Part shown: in pieces, positions 28,575 through 38,303 of the stretch | Position numbering within the stretch: position 1 is the stretch's first letter | How the letters are laid out: each line of letters opens with the position of its first letter | Assembly: GCF_000819765.1 (NCBI RefSeq) | Contig: NZ_CDBT01000063.1 | Location: forward strand, 1 to 64,000 | Reading direction: 5' to 3' | DNA length: 64,000 bases | Source: Aeromonas bivalvium | GTDB lineage: Bacteria; Pseudomonadota; Gammaproteobacteria; Enterobacterales; Aeromonadaceae | Translations under genes and position numbers: made by a program | The notes under the pieces: model-generated | The model's input: only the letters and a program-made list of their open reading frames with translations | The model's database searches: none | What the model was told of the DNA's origin: nothing

Positions 28575-29669
28575 ATGACCCCGCAGCAAAAATATCAGCA
28601 AGATCTGCAACGCGCTGATTTTCAGGCCGATCCGGCCCAGGCGATGGCAGTGACACACCTGGAGCGACTCTATCAGGATTTCTGCGCCCGCCCGACTCCG
28701 ACCAGATCCCGCGGCCTGCTGGGGTGGTGGCAAAAGCCCAAAGGGCGGCAACCCATCCAGGGGTTATATATGTGGGGCGGTGTGGGCAGAGGCAAGACCT
28801 GGCTGATGGATACCTTCTTCGACAGCCTGCCGGGGGAGCGCAAGCTGCGAGTCCACTTCCACCGTTTCATGCACAGGGTGCACGATGAGCTCAAGGGATT
28901 GACCGGGCAGGCCGATCCCCTGCTGATCATCGCACGTCACCTGGCCGATGAGACGGACATCATCTGCTTTGACGAGTTTTTTGTCTCCGACATCACGGAT
29001 GCCATGCTGCTCGGCACCCTGTTTCAGGCGCTGTTTGGTCATGGCGTGGTGCTGGTGGCCACCTCCAACATTCCACCTAGGGATCTCTATCGCAATGGTC
29101 TGCAACGGGCTCGCTTCCTGCCGGCCATCGCGCTCATCGAGCAGCATTGCGAGATCCTCAATGTCGATGGCGGGGTCGACTACCGGCTGCGTACCCTGGA
29201 GCAGGCCGAGATCTATCATTATCCCCTCGACGCCCAGGCCAGGACCAACCTGGACCGTTATTTTCAGCAGTTGGCGGGGAAAAAGCAGGCGCAGCCGGGA
29301 GCCATAGAGATAAACCACCGCCAACTGAACTGCCTGGGTGCCGAAGAGGGCGTGCTCTACATCGGCTTCGACGAGCTCTGCTGCACGGCGCGCTCCCAGG
29401 GGGACTACATTGAGCTGTCGCGGCTGTTCCACTCTGTCTTGCTGGCCGGGGTTCAGCCCATGGGAGCCGGCTCGGACGATGCGGCGCGCCGCTTCATCGC
29501 CATGGTGGACGAGTTCTATGAGCGGCACGTCAAACTCATCGTCTCGGCCGCGGTTCCCATGGCCGAACTCTATGGCAGCGGCTTGCTCGACTTCGAGTTC
29601 CGGCGCTGTCTTTCACGGCTGCAAGAGATGCAATCGCACGAATACCTTGCCAGAGTGCACCTTCCTTAG
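28575..29669 (+). CDS. zapE: Cell division protein ZapE (AFG1-like ATPase)
   Basis: A 364-residue P-loop ATPase. Walker A is GGVGRGKTW, Walker B is CFDEFFVSD, and LVATSNIPP is the sensor segment; the C-terminus RCLSRLQEMQS is almost identical to E. coli ZapE as I recall it. It affects Z-ring dynamics during constriction. The ATG at 28575, preceded by CAGG, gives the expected N-terminus (MTPQQKYQQDL); the frame is open to 28464, but that extension has no family counterpart. Confidence 0.94.
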   Translation: MTPQQKYQQDLQRADFQADPAQAMAVTHLERLYQDFCARPTPTRSRGLLGWWQKPKGRQPIQGLYMWGGVGRGKTWLMDTFFDSLPGERKLRVHFHRFMHRVHDELKGLTGQADPLLIIARHLADETDIICFDEFFVSDITDAMLLGTLFQALFGHGVVLVATSNIPPRDLYRNGLQRARFLPAIALIEQHCEILNVDGGVDYRLRTLEQAEIYHYPLDAQARTNLDRYFQQLAGKKQAQPGAIEINHRQLNCLGAEEGVLYIGFDELCCTARSQGDYIELSRLFHSVLLAGVQPMGAGSDDAARRFIAMVDEFYERHVKLIVSAAVPMAELYGSGLLDFEFRRCLSRLQEMQSHEYLARVHLP

Positions 29670-29781
29670 TCACAATACCGCGCCTGCCAGTCGGATGGGC
29701 ATCTGCGGCAGGTAGGGTCGGGCGACATTTGCTAGCTTCATGGCAGTGAAATTAGCAGGTGATATTTAAGGCAACTTCACT

Positions 29782-29787
29782 TATAAT
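29782..29787 (+). promoter_or_regulatory. -10 element of rplM-rpsI
   Basis: TATAAT is followed by a G+C-rich discriminator (CGCCCGG), typical of ribosomal promoters under stringent control. No good -35 is seen. The leader to rplM is then about 145 nt and holds the direct repeat AATTGGGT at 29902 and 29921. Confidence 0.5.
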
Positions 29788-29936
29788 CGCCCGGCCCACG
29801 TTACAGCTGTCGATAAGACAGCAATACTTTAAAGCTTTACTTGTATTCGAAGGGGTACAGGTAGGCCATCGTTTGTTGTTTGTGGGAGAGCCCCCATAAG
29901 CAATTGGGTCTGTAACAGGTAATTGGGTTTAACTTA

Positions 29937-30365
29937 ATGAAAACTTTCGTTGCCAAGCCAGAAACCGTAAAACGTGACTGGTACATTGTGGACGCAGAAG
30001 GTAAAACTCTGGGTCGTATCGCAACCGAGATCGCTGCTCGTCTGCGTGGTAAGCACAAAGCTGAGTACACTCCGCACGTTGACACCGGTGATTACATCAT
30101 CGTGGTAAACGCTGAGAAGGTACACGTAACCGGTAAGAAATTTACCGACAAAATGTACCACGCTCACTCCGGTTTCCCGGGTGGTATCAAGTCAATCAGC
30201 TTTGACAAGCTGATTCAGCGTAAACCGGAAATGGTTATCGAAGCTGCTGTCAAAGGCATGCTGCCGAAGGGCCCGCTGGGCCGTGCCATGTTCCGTAAAC
30301 TGAAAGTTTACGCAGGCGCCGAGCACGCTCATGCTGCTCAGCAACCTCAAGTACTGGATATCTAA
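29937..30365 (+). CDS. rplM: 50S ribosomal protein L13
   Basis: A 142-residue protein matching L13 throughout: [20 protein letters not shown] at the start, then the [18 protein letters not shown] and [19 protein letters not shown] segments. Codon use shifts toward the translation-optimal set (GGT, CGT), in contrast with neighbouring genes. It is cotranscribed with rpsI, which starts 15 bp later. Confidence 0.99.
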   Translation: MKTFVAKPETVKRDWYIVDAEGKTLGRIATEIAARLRGKHKAEYTPHVDTGDYIIVVNAEKVHVTGKKFTDKMYHAHSGFPGGIKSISFDKLIQRKPEMVIEAAVKGMLPKGPLGRAMFRKLKVYAGAEHAHAAQQPQVLDI

Positions 30366-30773
<408 letters not shown>

Positions 30774-30804
30774 TTCGCTTTTGGTACTCACTCTTTCGAG
30801 TGTC

Positions 30805-30836
30805 AAAAAAGCCTGGCGGTCGCCAGGCTTTTTTTA
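30805..30836 (+). terminator. Terminator of rplM-rpsI
   Basis: GCCTGGC and GCCAGGC form a stem with a GGTC loop, flanked by A-run and T-run, 38 bp after the rpsI stop. Confidence 0.9.
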
Positions 30837-30925
30837 TTGGTAACATTTTCCACGCTATTGCTAACTTCACGTCACAAAAGACAAAAATTTGTGTCTTTAT
30901 TGTTTTTGCCCTCCGCTTGTCTTTC

Positions 30926-30954
30926 TTGTCAACTTGTTATCTTTTCTTTAAAAT
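30926..30954 (+). promoter_or_regulatory. Upstream promoter of petABC
   Basis: TTGTCA and TAAAAT are separated by 17 bp, about 110 bp ahead of petA. The surrounding AT-rich tract also contains an imperfect hairpin (AAAGACA 30877-30883 with TGTCTTT 30892-30898). Confidence 0.5.
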
Positions 30955-30967
30955 TTCCTCGATTTTT

Positions 30968-31009
30968 CTGTGACAATTGTAACTCCTGCTTCCGCCGCTG
31001 TTGTCACAG
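30968..31009. promoter_or_regulatory. 9-bp inverted repeat overlapping the petABC proximal -35
   Basis: CTGTGACAA (30968-30976) and TTGTCACAG (31001-31009) are exact reverse complements separated by 24 bp. The right arm contains the proximal -35. This looks like an operator or a widely spaced dimer site for a regulator I cannot name. Confidence 0.5.
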
Positions 31010-31029
31010 GGGAACAGGGACATTATAAG
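31001..31029 (+). promoter_or_regulatory. Proximal promoter of petABC
   Basis: TTGTCA and TATAAG are separated by 17 bp, 32 bp ahead of the petA ATG. Together with the element at 30926 this gives two similar promoters in tandem. Confidence 0.6.
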
Positions 31030-31061
31030 AATGCGCGGAGTCCACATGGGAGAGTTTTTGG

Positions 31062-31652
31062 ATGAGCAATGCGCCAGTTGATACCGGTCGCCGCAGATTT
31101 CTTACCTGGTCAACGGTCGCCGTTGGTGGGGTAGGGGCTGCTTTTACCGCAGTGCCGTTTATAAAATCATGGAACCCGAGTGCCAAGGCCAAGGCCGCAG
31201 GTGCTCCGGTTGAAGTCGACATCAGCAAGTTGGAACCGGGTCAACTCATTCGCGTCGAATGGCGCGGCAAGCCGGTCTGGGTGGTCAATCGTACCAAGCA
31301 GACGCTCGATGGCCTGCCCACCCACGACCAGCTGTTGCGTGACCCCAACTCCGACGAACCCCAGCAGCCAGATTACGCTCACAACGGATATCGCTCCATC
31401 AAGCCTGAAATCTTCGTGGCCGTCGGTATTTGCACCCATCTGGGATGTTCCCCGTCCTATCTGCCGGACAGCTTCGGCGAGCAGGTCGAGGGAGTCAGCT
31501 CTGGCTTTTTCTGCCCTTGTCATGGCTCCAAGTTTGACATGGCCGGTCGCGTGTTCCAGGGAGTTCCGGCTCCGCTGAACCTGGTGATCCCGCCGTACCA
31601 GTATCTCAACGACACCACCATCCTGGTCGGTGCCGATGGCAAGGAGGCCTGA
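31062..31652 (+). CDS. petA: Ubiquinol-cytochrome c reductase Rieske iron-sulfur subunit
   Basis: A 196-residue Rieske protein. It carries a twin-arginine-type N-terminus (TGRRRFLTW, residues 8-16) and a hydrophobic segment, as expected for Tat-inserted Rieske subunits. The 2Fe-2S ligands are C124 and H126 in CTHLGC and C151 and H154 in CPCHG; C129 and C153 form the disulfide. It is part of the cytochrome bc1 complex in the inner membrane. Confidence 0.97.
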   Translation: MSNAPVDTGRRRFLTWSTVAVGGVGAAFTAVPFIKSWNPSAKAKAAGAPVEVDISKLEPGQLIRVEWRGKPVWVVNRTKQTLDGLPTHDQLLRDPNSDEPQQPDYAHNGYRSIKPEIFVAVGICTHLGCSPSYLPDSFGEQVEGVSSGFFCPCHGSKFDMAGRVFQGVPAPLNLVIPPYQYLNDTTILVGADGKEA

Positions 31653-31654
31653 CC

Positions 31655-32872
31655 ATGTTTGCCAAATTGATGGGCTGGATTGACTATCGCTTCCCGCTCA
31701 CGGCCATGTACAACGACCATATGGCCAAGTACCCAGCGCCGAAGAACCTGAACTTCTGGTACTTTTTCGGTTCCCTTGCCATGTTGGTGCTGGTCAACCA
31801 GATCATCACCGGCATCTGGCTGACCATGAACTACAACCCGTCGGCGGAAGGCGCCTTTGCCTCCGTCGAATACATCATGCGGGATGTGGATTACGGTTGG
31901 CTGCTGCGCTACATGCACAGCACCGGCGCCTCCGCCTTCTTCGTGGTGGTCTATCTGCACATGTTCCGTGGTCTGATCTACGGCTCTTACCAGAAACCCC
32001 GCGAGCTGCTGTGGATCTTCGGCATGCTGATCTTCCTGGTGCTGATGGCAGAAGCCTTCATGGGCTACCTGTTGCCCTGGGGCCAGATGTCCTTCTGGGG
32101 TGCCCAGGTCATCATCTCGCTGTTTGGTGCCATTCCGGTCATCGGCGACGATCTGACCCTGTGGATCCGGGGGGACTACGTCATCTCGGGGGCTACCCTG
32201 AACCGCTTCTTTGCGCTCCATGTCATTGCCTTGCCGCTGGTGCTGGTGCTGCTGGTGGCCATGCACATCCTGGCGCTGCACGAGGTAGGCTCCAATAACC
32301 CGGATGGCATCGACATCAAGAAGCACAAGGATGAGAACGGCTGGCCGCTGGACGCCGTCGCGTTCCACCCCTACTTCACGGTCAAGGACATGATCGGCGT
32401 GGCCGGTTTCCTGTTCTTCTTCTGCGCCATCATCTTCTTCAAGCCGGACATGTGGGGTTACTTCCTCGAGAAGCCGAACTTTGAAGTGGCCAATGGCTTG
32501 AAGACGCCAGAGCATATTGCCCCTGTCTGGTACTTCACCCCCTTCTACGCCATCTTGCGGGCGGTACCGGACAAGTTGCTCGGCGTCATCATGATGGGTC
32601 TCTCCATCGTGGTGCTGTTCCTGCTGCCCTGGCTGGACCGCTGCAAGGTACGTTCGGTGCGTTACCGCAGCATGTTGCACAAGCTGAACATCGCCCAGTT
32701 TGTGGTCTGCTTCTTCATCCTCGGGGTGTTGGGGGTGCTGCCCTCCACGCCGACCCTGACGCTGATCGCACAGATCTGTTCACTCGGCTACTTCGGGTTC
32801 TTTGTCCTGCTGTTCTTCTACAGCAAAAATGAAAACACCAAGCCGCTGCCGGAGAGGGTCACATTCAAATGA
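31655..32872 (+). CDS. petB: Cytochrome b of the bc1 complex
   Basis: A 405-residue polytopic haem protein. The haem-binding region (MHSTGASAFFVVVYLHMFRG and later HVIALPLVLVLLVAMHILAL) provides the paired histidines, and PEHIAPVWYFTPFYAILR contains the conserved PEW/PVWYF-type quinol-site motif. It starts 2 bp after petA and overlaps petC by four bases. Confidence 0.97.
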   Translation: MFAKLMGWIDYRFPLTAMYNDHMAKYPAPKNLNFWYFFGSLAMLVLVNQIITGIWLTMNYNPSAEGAFASVEYIMRDVDYGWLLRYMHSTGASAFFVVVYLHMFRGLIYGSYQKPRELLWIFGMLIFLVLMAEAFMGYLLPWGQMSFWGAQVIISLFGAIPVIGDDLTLWIRGDYVISGATLNRFFALHVIALPLVLVLLVAMHILALHEVGSNNPDGIDIKKHKDENGWPLDAVAFHPYFTVKDMIGVAGFLFFFCAIIFFKPDMWGYFLEKPNFEVANGLKTPEHIAPVWYFTPFYAILRAVPDKLLGVIMMGLSIVVLFLLPWLDRCKVRSVRYRSMLHKLNIAQFVVCFFILGVLGVLPSTPTLTLIAQICSLGYFGFFVLLFFYSKNENTKPLPERVTFK

Positions 32873-33603
32873 AAAGGATAATCTTTGCTGTGCTCGCGCT
32901 GTTGCCCGGGTTGGCCATGGCGGCGGGTACCAGCGTGCCGCTGGACACGGCTCATTATGATCTGAGTGACAAGGCGTCCCTGCAGCGCGGTGCCACCACC
33001 TTCATGAACTATTGCGCCGGCTGCCACTCGACCCAGTACCAGCGTTACAACCGGGTGGCCGCGGATCTGGATATTCCCGAGGACCTGATGCGGGAGAACC
33101 TCATCTTCAACGGCGCCAAGGTGGGGGATCTGATGAAGAGCTCCATCGCCGAGAAGGATGCGGCCCGCTGGTTCGGTGCCCCGCCGCCGGACTTGACCCT
33201 GGTGGCCCGAGTGCGTGGTGCTGACTGGATCTACACCTACCTGCGCTCCTTCTACGTGGACGAGACCCGTCCGTTCGGGGTGAACAACCTGGTGTTCCCG
33301 TCCGTGGGCATGCCCCACGTGCTGGAACCGCTCCAGGGTACGCCGCGTCTGGAACAGGAGACCCGCCTGGTCGATGGCCAGGAGGTGCACGAGGTTGTCG
33401 GCATCAAATCCGACGGCAATGGTGAAATGACGAACGAAGAGTATGATCAGACGGTGCTGGATCTGGTAAACTTCCTGGTCTACTCGGCTGAGCCGGTCAA
33501 ACTGGAGCGCGAACGCATGGGCTTCTGGGTGCTGGGTTTTATCGCTATCTTCTTCATCTTCACTGTGCTGTTGAAGAAGGAATTCTGGCGCGACGTTCAC
33601 TAA
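32869..33603 (+). CDS. petC: Cytochrome c1
   Basis: A 244-residue membrane-anchored c-type cytochrome. A signal peptide (cleavage near AMA, residue 18) precedes the haem site C49-AGC52-H53; the axial methionine is probably in the VGMPHVLEP region. A C-terminal anchor helix lies at about residues 219-238. It completes the petABC operon. Confidence 0.96.
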   Translation: MKRIIFAVLALLPGLAMAAGTSVPLDTAHYDLSDKASLQRGATTFMNYCAGCHSTQYQRYNRVAADLDIPEDLMRENLIFNGAKVGDLMKSSIAEKDAARWFGAPPPDLTLVARVRGADWIYTYLRSFYVDETRPFGVNNLVFPSVGMPHVLEPLQGTPRLEQETRLVDGQEVHEVVGIKSDGNGEMTNEEYDQTVLDLVNFLVYSAEPVKLERERMGFWVLGFIAIFFIFTVLLKKEFWRDVH

Positions 33604-33630
33604 GCGACCAGATCCGAGTAATATAATGCA

Positions 33631-33673
33631 CGGCAATGAGGTCCAAGCTACTTCATTGCCGTTTCTGCTTTTT
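33631..33673 (+). terminator. Terminator of petABC
   Basis: CGGCAATGA and TCATTGCCG form a 9-bp stem with a 13-nt loop, followed by TTTCTGCTTTTT. A TATAAT (33622-33627) just upstream may be the sspA -10. A transcript starting there would begin inside the stem, so the hairpin would stop only read-through from petC. Confidence 0.7.
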
Positions 33674-33690
33674 AATGACGGGAGGGTTCA

Positions 33691-34320
33691 ATGGCTGTAG
33701 CTGCCAATAAGCGTTCGGTAATGACGCTGTTTTCCGGTGCCAACGATATGTTCAGCCATCAGGTGCGCATTGTCCTGGCGGAGAAGGGTGTTAGCGTAGA
33801 TATCTGCCAGGTTGACCCGAGCAACCTGCCGGATGAACTGGCGGAGCTGAACCCCTACAACTCCGTACCGACCCTGGTGGATCGTGAGCTTGCGCTCTAC
33901 ACCTCGCGCATCATCATGGAGTATCTGGACGAGCGCTTCCCTCATCCGCCGCTGATGCCTGTCTACCCGGTAGCCCGTGGTAACAGCCGTCTGATGATGC
34001 ATCGCATCGAGCTGGACTGGTACTCGCTGGCCGACAAGATCCTGGCGGGTAACGACGTCGAGGCGGCACGCAACGAGCTGCGGGACAACCTGCTGGCTAT
34101 CGCGCCCATCTTCGGCGAAATGCCCTATTTCATGAGCGAAGAGTTCGGTCTGGTCGATTGCTACATGGCCCCCTTGCTGTGGCGTCTGCCGAGTCTGGGT
34201 ATCGATCTGGGTGGCCGTGGCGCGAAAGAGCTGAAAGCCTACATGGTTCGCCTGTTCGAGCGTGAATCCTTCCAGGCTTCCCTGACCGAAGCCGAGCGCG
34301 AGATCCGCGCCGGCGTATGA
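33691..34320 (+). CDS. sspA: Stringent starvation protein SspA
   Basis: A 209-residue protein of glutathione-S-transferase fold that binds RNA polymerase instead of acting as an enzyme. [21 protein letters not shown] near the start and the [22 protein letters not shown] motif are characteristic. GGGAGGG precedes the ATG. Confidence 0.96.
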   Translation: MAVAANKRSVMTLFSGANDMFSHQVRIVLAEKGVSVDICQVDPSNLPDELAELNPYNSVPTLVDRELALYTSRIIMEYLDERFPHPPLMPVYPVARGNSRLMMHRIELDWYSLADKILAGNDVEAARNELRDNLLAIAPIFGEMPYFMSEEFGLVDCYMAPLLWRLPSLGIDLGGRGAKELKAYMVRLFERESFQASLTEAEREIRAGV

Positions 34321-34742
34321 GCATGGAACCGACAATGACGCCGAGTCGCCCGTACCTGTTGCGGGCGTTCTTCGATTGGCTGCTGGACAATGATCTGACG
34401 CCCCATCTGGTGGTGAACGTCAACATCCCCCATGTGCAGGTGCCCCTGCAGTATGCCCAGGATGGGCAGATAGTGCTGAACATAGCGCCGCGGGCGGTGA
34501 TGCAGTTCCACATGGATAATGATGCGGTCAGCTTCAGTGCCCGTTTCGGCGGCGTATCCCAGCAGGTCTATATCCCGATGGCGGCCATTCTGGCCATCCA
34601 TGCCAGGGAAAACGGTGTGGGCACCCTGTTCCCGCCCGAGCCTGGCTATGATCTCTGGTTGGAACAGGCACAGGAGCAGGAACTGCCGGATCCCGAGCCA
34701 CCACGGCCGAGCGGCAGACCGAGCCTCAAGGTCATCAAGTGA
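34317..34742 (+). CDS. sspB: ClpXP specificity factor SspB
   Basis: A 141-residue adaptor delivering ssrA-tagged proteins to ClpXP. The substrate-binding domain contains [20 protein letters not shown] and [14 protein letters not shown] proline-rich linker leads to the C-terminal ClpX-binding tail GRPSLKVIK. The first ATG overlaps the sspA stop (ATGA); later in-frame ATGs (34323, 34335) are possible starts. Confidence 0.96.
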   Translation: MSMEPTMTPSRPYLLRAFFDWLLDNDLTPHLVVNVNIPHVQVPLQYAQDGQIVLNIAPRAVMQFHMDNDAVSFSARFGGVSQQVYIPMAAILAIHARENGVGTLFPPEPGYDLWLEQAQEQELPDPEPPRPSGRPSLKVIK

Positions 34743-34757
34743 TCGCTTGAAACCAAT

Positions 34758-34786
34758 AAAAAACGCAGCCCATGGGCTGCGTTTTT
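34758..34786. terminator. Bidirectional terminator between sspB and dolP
   Basis: A symmetric AAAAACGCAGCCC/GGGCTGCGTTTTT palindrome with A-run and T-run on each side separates two convergent genes. Confidence 0.9.
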
Positions 34787-34799
34787 CTATTCAGGGGGC

Positions 34800-35372
34800 T
34801 CACTGGGCATATTCGAATGCCTTGATGACCCGGGTGACGCCGCTGACGTGGCGGGCAATCTCGACCGACTGCTCCCCCTCCTTGCGGGTCACCAGGCCTA
34901 TCAGGAATACCTCGCCATTTTCGGTGACCACCTTGACCTTGGTACTGTCGAAGTTCTTGGCGGCCAGCATGTCGGCGCGGACCTTGGAGGTGATCCAGGA
35001 ATCGTTGCTGCGGGTGGCTATGCTCACCGGCTTGCCCAGGCGCAACTCGTTGTAGACATGGCGCACCCCTTCGATGCGGCCGACCGTCTGACCCGCGGCC
35101 AGCTTGTAGGCATCGGTCGGCGTCTGACCGACCAGCAGGACGCGACCGTTGTTGCTGTAGACACTGATCTTGCTGGCCGCGGAGAGCGCCTTGTTGTCGG
35201 CCAGCAGATTGGCCGCTTTCAGCTCGATGGCCTGATCGTCCCACTGGGTACTCAGGGTGCGGCGATCCCCCACGCTCGACGCTGTGCCGGCGGCGCCTCC
35301 GACCAGCACGGCCGCACAGCCTTGCAGCAGCAGGGTGCCGGTCACCAAGGCCATTATCATGGTCTTTTTCAA
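34800..35372 (-). CDS. dolP: Outer-membrane lipoprotein DolP (YraP), dual BON domain
   Basis: A 190-residue lipoprotein with two BON domains (about 45-115 and 125-190), containing NNGRVLLVGQTP and TENGEVFLIGLVT. The lipobox is LLLQGC near residue 19. I assign the start to TTG at 35372: it yields the lipoprotein signal MKKTMIMALVTGTLLLQGC and has AGAGGA 8 nt upstream, whereas the only longer ATG start gives an atypical leader. DolP protects outer-membrane integrity. It overlaps no gene; diaA ends 4 bp upstream. Confidence 0.92.
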   Translation of the reverse strand: MKKTMIMALVTGTLLLQGCAAVLVGGAAGTASSVGDRRTLSTQWDDQAIELKAANLLADNKALSAASKISVYSNNGRVLLVGQTPTDAYKLAAGQTVGRIEGVRHVYNELRLGKPVSIATRSNDSWITSKVRADMLAAKNFDSTKVKVVTENGEVFLIGLVTRKEGEQSVEIARHVSGVTRVIKAFEYAQ

Positions 35373-35376
35373 GATG

Positions 35377-35967
35377 TCAGTCCTCTTGTTGCGGGAAAAG
35401 CGTCTGATCGATGAGATCACACAGGCAGTGCAGGGTCAACAGGTTGACTTCCAGAATGCGTGGCCGACGGGAGGAGGGAACCCGGATCTCCACGTCATTC
35501 GGACCGAGCAGGCCGGCCATCTCGCCACCATCGCCGCCACCGAGCACGACTATGGTCATGTCGCGGGAGAGGGCGGCCTCGGCTGCCTTGATCAGGCTGC
35601 GGCTGTTGCCCGTGGTGGTGATGACCACCAGGATGTCGCCGGGTTGACCCAGAGCGCGGATCTGTTTGGCATACACCTCTTCGAAGCCATGGTCGGTGGC
35701 CACGGCGCTGATGGTGGCCATGTCTGCCGTCAGGGCCATGCCGGGCAGGGAGGGGCGCTGGGTCTCATAGCAGTTGACCAGCTCGCTGATGAACAGCTGG
35801 GCCAGGGCGGCGGAGGGACCATTGCCGCAGGCCAGCACCTTGTGGCCGTTGAGCAGGCAGATGGTGATCATCTGGGCGGCGGTGTGAATGGCATCCGGCA
35901 ACGCCTCGGCGGCGGCGATCTTGGTTTGAATGCTTTCCGTGTAGTTCTCTTTGATGCGATCTGTCAT
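35377..35967 (-). CDS. diaA: DnaA initiator-associating protein DiaA
   Basis: A 196-residue SIS-domain protein, related to phosphoheptose isomerase Gmh[20 protein letters not shown] and [17 protein letters not shown] are the sugar-phosphate loops. Its position after lpoA-yraN identifies it as DiaA, which promotes DnaA assembly at oriC. GmhA is the alternative, disfavoured by context. Confidence 0.93.
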   Translation of the reverse strand: MTDRIKENYTESIQTKIAAAEALPDAIHTAAQMITICLLNGHKVLACGNGPSAALAQLFISELVNCYETQRPSLPGMALTADMATISAVATDHGFEEVYAKQIRALGQPGDILVVITTTGNSRSLIKAAEAALSRDMTIVVLGGGDGGEMAGLLGPNDVEIRVPSSRRPRILEVNLLTLHCLCDLIDQTLFPQQED

Positions 35968-35976
35968 GGGGTCCTC

Positions 35977-36369
35977 TTAAAATGCGTTCTGGATCCAGTC
36001 AGGCTGGTTGCCCTCGAACGCCAGCACATCGAATCGACAGGCCTGGCTGGCCTCGTTGATGCCATGGTGCGTCAAATAGTGGCGCGCGGCCAGCATGAGC
36101 TTGCGCCGTTTGGCAGGGGTGACCGAGGCGGCGGCGCCGCCATGGCCGTCATCGGCCCGGTATCTGACCTCGACAAACACCAGGGTCTCGCCCTGGCGCA
36201 TGATGAGATCCAGTTCACCACCGCGGCAGCGGTAGTTGCGGCTGACCAGTTGCAGGCCCCGGGCCTGCAACCAGTCCGCCGCCGCGGACTCAAAGTGCTG
36301 ACCCTGTGTCTGCGTCGTCTGGAACAGGTTCAGGCAACGCTGCATCAGGGGTTTGAGCCGGTGCTTCAT
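35977..36369 (-). CDS. yraN: YraN family endonuclease-like protein (UPF0102)
   Basis: A 130-residue protein of restriction-endonuclease-like fold. The core GGELDLIMRQGETLVFVEVRYR gives the D/E-x-K-type acidic residues, and GGAAASVTPAKRRKL follows. The chosen ATG overlaps the 3' end of lpoA by 80 bp. An ATG at 36345 would shorten the overlap; the family shows similar overlaps with lpoA. Function is unknown. Confidence 0.9.
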   Translation of the reverse strand: MKHRLKPLMQRCLNLFQTTQTQGQHFESAAADWLQARGLQLVSRNYRCRGGELDLIMRQGETLVFVEVRYRADDGHGGAAASVTPAKRRKLMLAARHYLTHHGINEASQACRFDVLAFEGNQPDWIQNAF

Positions 36370-38218
36370 CGCTGGACTCCGGGGTGTCGGGGAGCTGGGG
36401 TTGCTCCATGCCGATGGGGTTGCCGGCGGCGTCGAGCAGGGAGCCATCCCGATAGGTGGCCCAGCTCTGTTCACGCTGTATCACCCCGTCCGGGCCAACG
36501 CTGAGCTGACCGCTCAGGCCCGCCTGCTTCATGGCGCCGACGCTGCGCATCTGCATCAGGTTGGGGCTCAGGCTGATGGCGTCATAGCCGAGGGCGAACA
36601 GGCGCAGCAGATCGCCCTGGGTCTGTGGCCAGAGCAGCTGTGCCTTGCCGCGCAGCTCGTTGAATTCGCCCAGCATCAGCGGCATGTCACCGATGTGCAG
36701 GCCGTTGAGCTCGGAGGTGACCTCGGTGGCACCGCTGTCATAGCCGCGCGGTCCAGTGTAGATGGGCAGGCTGCCCATGGGATTGACCGAGATATCCACA
36801 TAGGGCTTCACCATCCGGGTCTCTAGGTTGTTGGCGACCAGGTAGACCACGTCTATGCTGCGGGGCGTCTCATCGCTGAGCTGCACTATCTCGCCGGCCC
36901 GCGCGGTGGAGCGGCCACTGAGGGCATTCTTCACCATGCCGGGCACTTCCTTGCGGGAGCCAAAGGTGGCGACCACAGGCTTGTCCTGGCTCAGACCGTT
37001 CCAGGTCTGCTCGAACGCCTTGATGCTGCCATAGCCGATGCGGCCCTGGGCGGCGATCAGCAAGGGTTTGCGATAACCCTGGCCAAACAGGTAGTGGGCG
37101 GCCTGGCTCGCATCGGCGACGGCGGAGAGGGAGAAATAGAAGGTATTGTCATTGACCACAGGCTTGTCCAGCTCGTTCAGGGCGAGCACGGGCACGGCCG
37201 GATTGAGCTTGAGCAGCTCGTCGACCCTGTCCTTGAGCAGGGGGCCAATGATCATGTCGGCGCCATCCTGGAGGGCTTGCCGGTAGAGATCGCCGATGGC
37301 CTTGGTCTGGGTGTCATAGAAGTTCAGGCTGTATTGACCGCCTTGCTCCTTGTAGGACATCAGCATGCCGTTGCGAATGGCCGAGCCCTGCTGTTCCAGG
37401 TTGCCGGACAGGGGCAGCAGGACGGCGATCTGCTGGGGAGCAAGCCCGGCCGTGCTGGCCAGGTCGCCGAGGCCGGCCGGCATGTCCTGCTGGGCGGGGT
37501 GATTCGGGAAGTCACGCTTCCAGCCGTCGAGTTGGCGTGCCAGCTGACTCGGTTGGGCGCCAAACTCGTTGACCAGGGCGGCCAGTCGCAGCCAGCCGGT
37601 GACCACATCCGGTGCAGGCGCCTCTTCCAGCGCCAGCAGGGTGGAGGGGGTCATGCTCTTGAGCAGGGACCAGATCTGCTTGTGGTTGGTGGCAACTTCC
37701 CCCTGACTCAGGTAAGGCTCGAGCAGGATCAATGACTTGGCTGCGCCAAACTTGTTGTTGATGTCGAGCTGCAGCACGGTGCGCTGACGATACCAGTCAC
37801 GCTGGGTGTCGCCATCGAGCTCCACCGCCGGCTTGGCCTCCAGCAGGATCAAGGCCTGGTTGGCATTGCCCTGGGCCAGCAGCAGATGAGCCTCAAGCAG
37901 CTGGGCCTGAGCTTGCTGCTGCGGGGTCTTTGCCTGCTTTTGCAACTGCTGCAGCAGGGCCTGGGCCGGGTTGATCTGGCCCTGAGCCAGATAACTGCGA
38001 GCGGCCAGGGTCTGCCAGATGAAGGCTTCGTCCGGCTTGGCCGGGTCCACCTTGGCGAGATAGGCATCCGGGGTCTGGGTCAGTTTGGCGAAGGCGGAGA
38101 GACCCCCTTCCTGCCCTGACGGTTGATTGGGTTCCGACGCACAACCCGCGAGCAGCAAGGCTGCGAGTAGGATGCCGAAGAGTCGTGATACACTTAGCTG
38201 CTTTGTAACCCGGTTCAA
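36290..38218 (-). CDS. lpoA: Penicillin-binding protein activator LpoA
   Basis: An outer-membrane lipoprotein of about 642 residues that activates PBP1a. The lipobox is ALLLAGC, followed by a TPR-like helical N-domain and a periplasmic-binding-protein-like C-domain (from about residue 255, QIAVLLPLSGNLEQQGSAIR). The TTG at 38218 has GGGGAA upstream and gives a standard lipoprotein signal, MNRVTKQLSVSRLFG. An ATG at 38251 in the same frame is the alternative. Divergent from rsmI. Confidence 0.94.
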   Translation of the reverse strand: MNRVTKQLSVSRLFGILLAALLLAGCASEPNQPSGQEGGLSAFAKLTQTPDAYLAKVDPAKPDEAFIWQTLAARSYLAQGQINPAQALLQQLQKQAKTPQQQAQAQLLEAHLLLAQGNANQALILLEAKPAVELDGDTQRDWYRQRTVLQLDINNKFGAAKSLILLEPYLSQGEVATNHKQIWSLLKSMTPSTLLALEEAPAPDVVTGWLRLAALVNEFGAQPSQLARQLDGWKRDFPNHPAQQDMPAGLGDLASTAGLAPQQIAVLLPLSGNLEQQGSAIRNGMLMSYKEQGGQYSLNFYDTQTKAIGDLYRQALQDGADMIIGPLLKDRVDELLKLNPAVPVLALNELDKPVVNDNTFYFSLSAVADASQAAHYLFGQGYRKPLLIAAQGRIGYGSIKAFEQTWNGLSQDKPVVATFGSRKEVPGMVKNALSGRSTARAGEIVQLSDETPRSIDVVYLVANNLETRMVKPYVDISVNPMGSLPIYTGPRGYDSGATEVTSELNGLHIGDMPLMLGEFNELRGKAQLLWPQTQGDLLRLFALGYDAISLSPNLMQMRSVGAMKQAGLSGQLSVGPDGVIQREQSWATYRDGSLLDAAGNPIGMEQPQLPDTPESSDEAPAQTPDAALPEPVPDDADTGSAL

Positions 38219-38303
38219 GTTTATTCCCCGACCAGTGTTGAAGTTCCCCATAGTGTAAACGGGCCAATATGGCGACACAATTGTCGGGACGCTCGGAGAT
38301 CCC

